A DNA stretch of 18,097 nt from BS750m-G62 sp964577175 (GTDB taxonomy: Bacteria; Planctomycetota; Phycisphaerae; FEN-1346): positions 1 to 18,097 of the forward strand of contig CAZNYC010000085.1 of assembly GCA_964577175.1 (NCBI GenBank), read 5' to 3'. Within the stretch, counting starts at the first letter, position 1, and each line of letters begins with the position of its first letter. The position numbers and the translations under genes are program-made. Below, in pieces: positions 13,730 through 18,097 of the stretch. The notes under the pieces are model-generated. The model saw only the letters and a list, made by a program, of their open reading frames with translations, had not been told where the DNA came from and made no database searches.

Positions 13730-15203
13730 CGTCCGGTCCTCCATCGTCCGGCTGGGCGCCGGACGCGTTCTGTTCCACCACGGGTTCCTCGACCGTGTGG
13801 CGGGGCCCGCTCGTCTCGGCCCGCGCGGGGCGCGGCAGCGGCCATCCGCCCGCCAGCGCACGGTACAGGTCGATCCGGAACAGCACCAGGTCCCGCTCCG
13901 CCGTCAGCGTCGTCCGCTGGAGCCGCTGGTACCCCAGGAGCGTCGTCAGGTACCGCAGGAAGTCCTGGCCCGTGGTGCTGTAGACGTCGCGGACGCGCTC
14001 GGTGGCCCCGCGCGCCAGGTTCAACTGCTTCTTCAGGCTCGCGACGAACCGGGCCTGCTTCGCCTCCCGGACCAGGGCGTCCTCCACTTCCCGGACCGAC
14101 TCCAGCACCGTCTGGCCGTAGGCGTTCAGCCGCTCCGAGACGACGGCCCGGGTCCGTTCGACCTCGGCGCCGCGGCGGTTGGCGTCGAAGACGGGGGCGA
14201 CCATGTTGGCGGCCAGGACGGCGAACCAGTTGTCGAAGAGGTCGCGGATGCCCTCGGCGGAGGTTTCGGCGCTCGCCGTCAGGCTGAACCGGGGGAACTG
14301 GTCGGCCACTGCGGCCGCCACCCGCCGGTCCGCCGCCTGAACCCGCAGCGCCGCCGCCCGCACGTCCGGACGCCGTTGCACCAGCGACGCCGGCAGCCCG
14401 GTGGCCGGCAGGGGAGGCAGCGACGGCAGTGCCGCCGGGACGTCCACCGCCAGGGCCTTCGGCGGCCGGCCCAGCAGCACCGCCAACTGGTGCCGCAGCA
14501 CCGCCAACGCACGCTCCACCTGCACCCGCTGGCCCCGCGTCTCCTCCACCAGTTGCTTCTGCTGGAGCACGTCGCTCGCCTGCACCAGCCCCTGGCCGAA
14601 GCGGACCTGGATCAGGTCCAGGTACGTCTCGTTCGTGGCGATCTGTTTGTCCAGCAGGCGCAACTGCTCCTGCGCTTCGATCAGTTGGTACCACACCTCG
14701 GCGATGCGGCCGGTGAGCGTGACCGCCGCCGCCTGCAGGTCCTGGGCGCCGGCGTAGGCGTCGAGCCGGGCCGCGTCGGCCGTCGACCGCACCCGGCCCC
14801 ACACGTCGAGTTCGTAACTGGCCGCCAGCCCGAAGGCGTACTCCGTCTCGTACGCCCGGGGCCGCGGCTCGGTCCGGGCGCCGGTGCGGGCGGCCTCGGC
14901 CGTGCCGTCGACGGCCGGCAGGAGCGGGGCGCCGGCCTGCTCGGCCAGGGCCCGGGCCTGGTCCAACCGGTCCCACGCCTGGCGGATGGAGAAGTTCGCC
15001 CCAAGCGCCTCCTCCACCAGCCGGCCGAGCGCCGGGTCTCCCATCGCCGTCCACCACCGCGACGGCAGCCCCGCCTCGCCGCTCGACGAAAAGGCCGCCG
15101 GAATCTCCGCCGGCGACTCCACCCGCACCCCCTGCGGCGCGCAGGACGCCACGGCCGCCACCGCCAGCAGAAGCGTGCCGATGCAGGCGACGCGTTGGTG
15201 CAA
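13722..15203 (-). CDS. Outer-membrane factor lipoprotein of the efflux system (NodT/TolC type)
   Basis: About 493 aa with the start used here, the usual length. It forms the outer-membrane exit duct. The lipoprotein signal is clear: HQRVACIG, LLLAVAAVA, then lipobox VASC with Cys at residue 21. NodT-type OMF features follow: WWTAMGDPALGRLVEEAL, then AWDRLDQARALAEQAGAPLLP, YELDVWGRVRSTADAARLDA, and the second repeat with LVQRRPDVRAAALRVQAADRRVAAA. The start is uncertain. TTG at 15203 gives a normal 20-residue leader but has no ribosome site. GTG at 15374, with GGAG 7 nt before it and 5 nt beyond the tetR stop, would give about 550 aa, but 57 of the extra residues come from repeat-like DNA. Confidence 0.9.
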   Translation of the reverse strand: MHQRVACIGTLLLAVAAVASCAPQGVRVESPAEIPAAFSSSGEAGLPSRWWTAMGDPALGRLVEEALGANFSIRQAWDRLDQARALAEQAGAPLLPAVDGTAEAARTGARTEPRPRAYETEYAFGLAASYELDVWGRVRSTADAARLDAYAGAQDLQAAAVTLTGRIAEVWYQLIEAQEQLRLLDKQIATNETYLDLIQVRFGQGLVQASDVLQQKQLVEETRGQRVQVERALAVLRHQLAVLLGRPPKALAVDVPAALPSLPPLPATGLPASLVQRRPDVRAAALRVQAADRRVAAAVADQFPRFSLTASAETSAEGIRDLFDNWFAVLAANMVAPVFDANRRGAEVERTRAVVSERLNAYGQTVLESVREVEDALVREAKQARFVASLKKQLNLARGATERVRDVYSTTGQDFLRYLTTLLGYQRLQRTTLTAERDLVLFRIDLYRALAGGWPLPRPARAETSGPRHTVEEPVVEQNASGAQPDDGGPDDD

Positions 15204-15228
15204 TCTGGAGCGAGGAGCGCGGCGGGTG

Positions 15229-15317
15229 TGTGCCTGTCCCGAGCGCAGCCGAGGGGTACCCCGCGCGCTTCCAGCGATCCGCGCACCCCGCCGCGGTGGG
15301 GACGGAGACCCACCGCG
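15229..15317. repeat. Repeat-like insert inside the efflux operon, with family B hairpin copy 4
   Basis: In the 175-base gap between tetR and the OMF gene. At 15292-15317: stem CGCGGTGGG / CCCACCGCG (9 bp) with loop GACGGAGA, identical to copy 3 in both arms apart from one outer pair. At 15229-15262: GTGCCTGTCCCGAGCGCAG, GAGGGG and the palindrome GGGGTACCCC, a pattern that looks like dispersed bacterial intergenic repeats. The reading frame happens to stay open through it. The ends of the insert are not sharply defined. Confidence 0.6.
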
Positions 15318-15378
15318 CCGGGTAGGGCTTACGGCGAGGAGACCCGTTCGGTTGCCCATCGTGCCGGTCGTCACGGGC

Positions 15379-16053
15379 TCACTCCGTTTCCGCGGATGCC
15401 GGCGACTCGGTCCGCCGGCGCACGTCCCGCACCCCCGCCAGGCTGAAGCGGTAAATGTGATCGACGATCGTCGCCAGGTCCACCTCCAGCGGCGGCGGGC
15501 CGGGCAGGTCCGTGCCCTCCGGCAGGGATCGGCGAAGCCGGTCACGCAACACGAAGTGGATACATGGCGTGAGGATGCTCATCTCGCACAGGCGGACGGC
15601 CCGGCCGGGCGCCTCCGGGCCGAGCAACGCGCCAATGACGTCGCTCATGCCCCGGCGAATCGGCTCGATCGCGTCGGTCATGGCCTCCGAGAGGAGGCCC
15701 GTCGGGTTCGCGAGTTCCTTGTGGACGATTTCGAACTCGATGCTCTCCGGGTCCGCCACCCGCTGGATGAGGGCGCGGATGCGGCCGCAGAGCCGGGCCT
15801 CGGGCGGCGCGTCGGCCGCCACGCCGCCGTCCGGCGGATGGGCCGACACCGACCGCTGAAACGCCTCCCGCCACGCCTCGACGTACAGGTTCTCCTTGCT
15901 GCGGAAATAGTAGTTGACCGCGGCGATGTTGGCCCCCGCCCGCTCGCACACCTCCGCCACCGTGGCGTGGTGGTACCCCTTTTCCGCGAAGACGGCGCCG
16001 GCGGCGTCGAGGAGGCGGTCGCGCGTATCCTGGTTGTGGTTCCTGGCGGCCAT
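15379..16053 (-). CDS. TetR-family repressor, CecR-like, of the efflux operon
   Basis: 224 aa. The N-terminal TetR helix-turn-helix (about 9-57) is complete: TRDRLLDAAGAVFAEKGYH, ATVAEVCERAGANIAAVNYYF, then RSKENLYVEAWREAF. The C-terminal ligand-binding part has EFEIVHKELANPTGLL, a hallmark of the DUF1956/CecR (YbiH) subgroup, whose members often sit first in operons for membrane fusion and efflux proteins and repress them until a ligand binds. GGAG lies 6 nt before the ATG at 16053. It is the first gene of the operon, with a promoter and an overlapping dyad 40-80 nt upstream, so autorepression plus control of the pump genes is the likely scheme. The inducer is not predictable. Confidence 0.94.
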   Translation of the reverse strand: MAARNHNQDTRDRLLDAAGAVFAEKGYHHATVAEVCERAGANIAAVNYYFRSKENLYVEAWREAFQRSVSAHPPDGGVAADAPPEARLCGRIRALIQRVADPESIEFEIVHKELANPTGLLSEAMTDAIEPIRRGMSDVIGALLGPEAPGRAVRLCEMSILTPCIHFVLRDRLRRSLPEGTDLPGPPPLEVDLATIVDHIYRFSLAGVRDVRRRTESPASAETE

Positions 16054-16089
16054 TGGCGTCTCCGAGCCCTTAACGCTCGATTCAAACGC

Positions 16090-16106
16090 TTATTTCAATC
16101 AAATAA
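16090..16106. promoter_or_regulatory. Candidate TetR operator
   Basis: A perfect inverted repeat TTATTT, CAATC, AAATAA (17 bp) in an AT-rich island. It overlaps the -10 box of the tetR promoter and the expected start site, the usual place for an autorepressor. The same stretch holds TCAAAC a few bases away (16082-16087), so the real site may be longer. Confidence 0.5.
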
Positions 16107-16131
16107 TAGCCTGCCTTGAGGGGGCCGTCAA
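16103..16131 (-). promoter_or_regulatory. Sigma70-type promoter of the tetR-OMF-MFP-RND operon
   Basis: On the minus strand TTGACG (16131-16126), a spacer of exactly 17 nt, then TATTAT (16108-16103). Both boxes match five of six consensus bases. A start near 16096 gives a leader of about 43 nt to the tetR ATG. This is the best promoter match in the window. Confidence 0.6.
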
Positions 16132-16208
16132 GCGGGTTTCCTCGGAAAACCGGGCCTCGGCAGCCGTCGAATCTTGCGCCAGGGAGAGGTCATATTGACG
16201 GCAGCGCC

Positions 16209-16238
16209 TTGACCTCGCCCCCCTCGGCGCGGTACGAA
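16209..16238 (+). promoter_or_regulatory. Candidate promoter for the sulfatase gene
   Basis: TTGACC (16209-16214), an 18-nt spacer, then TACGAA (16233-16238, a weak -10). A start near 16245 would put hairpin D2 (16264-16285) in a leader of about 115 nt. Confidence 0.3.
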
Positions 16239-16263
16239 GGGGGTGGCGCATGCTCGGCGAGTG

Positions 16264-16285
16264 CCCGCGAACTGCCGTTCGCGGG
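16264..16285. repeat. Family D hairpin, copy 2
   Basis: Perfect 9 bp stem CCCGCGAAC / GTTCGCGGG with loop TGCC, 74 bases before the sulfatase ATG. It matches 8980-8999 in the stem, and TCG appears soon after the right arm in both copies. Confidence 0.6.
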
Positions 16286-16359
16286 TCGACGATTCGCGCG
16301 GCGCAAACCCAGACGGGCCCCGGCACGAAATATCCCGACTCCAGCAAGGAGGACGCACG

Positions 16360-17808
16360 ATGCGCATCCGACGCCGCACGTTCCTGAAGACCCTGGCCGC
16401 CGGCGCCTGCCTGACCGGGGCCGGGTGTGCCGCGAGCGGCCCGCGGGCCGCCGCCCCGCGCCCGAACGTCGTCCTGTGCATGGCCGACGACCAGGGCTGG
16501 GGCGACATGGCCTACAACGGGCACCCGGTCCTGAAGACGCCGCACTTCGACCGGATGGCCGCCGAGGCCCTCCGGTTCGACCGGTTCTACGCGGCCGCCC
16601 CCGTCTGCACGCCCACGCGCGGCAGCGTGATGACCGGCCGGCATCCCAACCGGTTCGGCTGCTTCCAGTGGGGCCGGACCCTCCGCCCGCAGGAAATCAC
16701 CGTCGCCGAGGCCCTGAAGTCCGCCGGCTACGCGACCGGCCACTTCGGCAAATGGCACCTCGGGCCCGTCCGCCCGGGCAGCCCCGTCAATCCGGGAGCC
16801 AGCGGCTTCGACACCTGGCTCTCGGCCGGCAACTTCTACGACAACGACCCGATCCTCAGCCGCAACGGCAAGGCCGTCCAGTGTGAGGGCGAGAGCAGCA
16901 TGGTCGCCGTAGACGCGGCCTTAGAATTCATCGACAAACAGGCCAAGGGAGATAAGCCGTTCCTGGCGGTCGTCTGGTTCGGCTCGCCCCACGGACCCCA
17001 CCGCGCCGCCGAACGCGACCTCGCCCCGTACGAGGACCAGCCCAAGAAAGACCGGAACTGGCTCGGCGAAATCACCGGCATGGACCGGGCGTTCGGCAAA
17101 CTGCGGCAGGGTCTGCGCGACCTCGGCATCCACGACAACACCATCCTCTGGTACACCAGCGACAACGGCGGCCTGCGGACCGCCTCGTCCGGGGGGCGGG
17201 GAAAGAAGGGTCAGGTTTACGAGGGCGGCCTCCGTGTGCCCGCCATCTTCGAATGGCCGGCCCGCTACCCCGGCCACGCCACCACCGCCGTGCCGAGCGT
17301 CACCTCCGACATCTATCCGACGCTGCTCGACCTGCTCGGCATCACCATGCCCGACCAGCCGCCGCTCGACGGCATCAGCCTCCGGCCGCTGCTGGAGGGC
17401 GAGATGCCCGAGCGCCCGGAGCCGGTCGGCTTCTGGAACTATCCCGCCGGCGGGCACCCCGTCCGCGCCCAGCAACTCAACGCCGAACTGCTCGAGGCCC
17501 AGCAGGCCGGCGAGGAAATCGACCCCCACACCTTCGGCGAAGACGCCCACAAGATCACGAAGCAGTATCCGATCGACGCGTTCCCCGGCCACGCCGCCTG
17601 GCTCGACTGGCCGTGGAAACTCCACCGCATCGAGAAGAAGGGCGGCAAGGGGGACGTGCGGCTGGAACTCTATCATCTCGCCGACGACCCGATGGAGAAG
17701 ACGAACGTGGCCGACGCCCAGCCCGACCGCACCGCCGCGATGGGCAAGGCACTGGAGGCGTGGCAGACGAGCGTCGTCCGGAGCCTGAACGGCGAGGATT
17801 ACGGCTGA
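16360..17808 (+). CDS. Tat-exported type I sulfatase
   Basis: 482 aa. The ATG at 16360 follows AAGGAGG at 7 nt and opens a twin-arginine signal (RRRTFLK, hydrophobic AAGACLTGAGC); the frame upstream is not part of the family. Type I sulfatase features: metal-binding Asp43-Asp44 in MADDQGWGDM, the formylglycine signature with Cys83 in CTPTRGSVMTGRHP, the GKWHLG motif (Lys131, His133), and later WYTSDNGG with its metal-binding Asp-Asn. The enzyme removes sulfate esters, most likely from sulfated polysaccharides outside the cytoplasm. It needs Cys-to-formylglycine maturation by an enzyme not in this window. Cys17 or Cys23 could suggest a lipoprotein, but neither sits in a standard lipobox. Sulfate-ester substrate not predictable. 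Confidence 0.95.
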   Translation: MRIRRRTFLKTLAAGACLTGAGCAASGPRAAAPRPNVVLCMADDQGWGDMAYNGHPVLKTPHFDRMAAEALRFDRFYAAAPVCTPTRGSVMTGRHPNRFGCFQWGRTLRPQEITVAEALKSAGYATGHFGKWHLGPVRPGSPVNPGASGFDTWLSAGNFYDNDPILSRNGKAVQCEGESSMVAVDAALEFIDKQAKGDKPFLAVVWFGSPHGPHRAAERDLAPYEDQPKKDRNWLGEITGMDRAFGKLRQGLRDLGIHDNTILWYTSDNGGLRTASSGGRGKKGQVYEGGLRVPAIFEWPARYPGHATTAVPSVTSDIYPTLLDLLGITMPDQPPLDGISLRPLLEGEMPERPEPVGFWNYPAGGHPVRAQQLNAELLEAQQAGEEIDPHTFGEDAHKITKQYPIDAFPGHAAWLDWPWKLHRIEKKGGKGDVRLELYHLADDPMEKTNVADAQPDRTAAMGKALEAWQTSVVRSLNGEDYG

Positions 17809-17825
17809 ACGCGGCGCCGTTGTCG

Positions 17826-17954
17826 TTCGAGCCGGCCGCGGAAGCGGCCGGTCCTCTCCATCTGCCGGGGCACGGGCCATGGCGGATGGGGATGACCCGC
17901 TGCTTCCGCCTTCGCCCTTCGGGCTACGGCGGACAAGCCCGCAGCGGGCTCGAA
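17826..17954. repeat. Family E two-hairpin element, copy 2, with insertion
   Basis: A 129 bp element with the same end repeats TTCGAGCC (17826-17833) and GGCTCGAA (17947-17954) as 6745-6840, in the opposite orientation. It has CCGGCCGC / GCGGCCGG with loop GGAA (17832-17851), a middle that aligns gap-free to E1, and the second stem CCCGCTGC (17896-17903) / GCAGCGGG (17941-17948). In this second hairpin the 4-nt loop TTCC is followed by 33 extra bases (17908-17940). It begins 17 bases after the sulfatase stop codon. Confidence 0.85.
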
Positions 17955-17964
17955 CGGCGGCGGG

Positions 17965-17982
17965 CCTCCTCAGAGAACGACA
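17965..17982. repeat. Possible family A remnant
   Basis: CCTCCTCAGAGAACGACA resembles the right outer arm of element A2 (CCTCCTCAGAATGACA at 4219-4234), with a 2-base difference in length. No matching left arm is nearby, so this would be a decayed or solitary arm. Confidence 0.35.
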
Positions 17983-17989
17983 GCGCGCC

Positions 17990-18097
17990 TCACTTCCCCG
18001 TCACGGCGAAGACCAAATGACCGTCCTCGACGGTGACCTTCTGCCGGCCGACGACGGCGGCGCCGCCGCGGACCTCCGGCTGCGGCGGGTCGGCCGC
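17990..18097 (-). CDS. C-terminal end of a gene cut by the window edge
   Basis: The last 35 codons of a minus-strand frame that stays open to the right edge and stops with TGA at 17990-17992. The peptide has PPQPEVRGGAAVVGRQ, then KVTVEDGHLVFAVTGK. Alternating hydrophobic and polar residues suggest the final strands of a beta-sandwich, as at the end of many secreted glycan-acting proteins. Codon use (third-position G/C) fits the neighbours. The gene is convergent with the sulfatase. Family not recognisable from this fragment. Confidence 0.6.
   Translation of the reverse strand, partial: AADPPQPEVRGGAAVVGRQKVTVEDGHLVFAVTGK

Noticed and set aside
16243..16359. 39-residue N-terminal extension of the sulfatase
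   Set aside because: It would bury the Tat signal and run through hairpin D2. AAGGAGG stands at the right distance from the ATG at 16360.

Overview
This is a GC-rich bacterial window. The gene content points to Planctomycetota, possibly a Phycisphaerae-like lineage: Tat-exported Gfo/Idh/MocA oxidoreductase, secreted DUF1080 protein, Tat-exported sulfatase and a very large secreted glycan-type protein. The phylum is inferred from gene types, since no rRNA or other marker gene is present. I found no tRNA, rRNA, CRISPR array, transposase or integrase.

Left part (1-5100), all genes on the minus strand: a secreted, probably carbohydrate-active protein of about 881 aa (110-2755), a zinc-dependent medium-chain dehydrogenase (2961-3992) and an orphan NarL/FixJ-type response regulator (4367-5071). 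The regulator is divergent from a plus-strand pair: a Tat-exported Gfo/Idh/MocA oxidoreductase (5247-6683) and a secreted DUF1080 protein (6934-7659). These two fit a redox route of glycoside cleavage, in which a sugar C3 hydroxyl is oxidised and the 3-keto-glycoside is then cleaved. A minus-strand membrane protein with two 2TM + PH-like repeats follows (7891-8754).

Centre to right (9066-16053): one minus-strand operon for a tripartite efflux system, in the order TetR/CecR-like regulator, outer-membrane factor lipoprotein, membrane fusion protein, RND pump. The last three genes overlap by 4-8 bases. The TetR-to-OMF gap is instead filled with repeat-like sequence. A good sigma70-type promoter lies before tetR, and a perfect dyad overlaps its -10 box, as expected for autorepression. 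To the right are a Tat-exported sulfatase (16360-17808, plus strand) and the last 35 codons of a minus-strand gene entering from outside the window.

The most unusual signal is between the genes. Almost every intergenic gap carries palindromic elements that fall into families: (A) a ~100-112 bp double inverted repeat ending in TGTCATTCTGAG / CTCAGAATGACA, three full copies and one likely remnant; (B) a 9-11 bp stem with an 8-nt loop containing CGGAG, four copies in the same orientation, with stem covariation; (C) a 10 bp stem with a TCCC loop, two copies; (D) a stem around CCGCGAAC / GTTCGCGG, two copies; (E) a ~96-129 bp two-hairpin element bounded by TTCGAGCC / GGCTCGAA, two copies in opposite orientation plus a half copy, one of them with a 33-nt insertion exactly in a tetraloop. 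They look like non-autonomous REP/MITE-like repeats. One stretch of such sequence appears to have entered the efflux operon just before the OMF signal peptide. This repeat set is the best candidate for something undescribed here.
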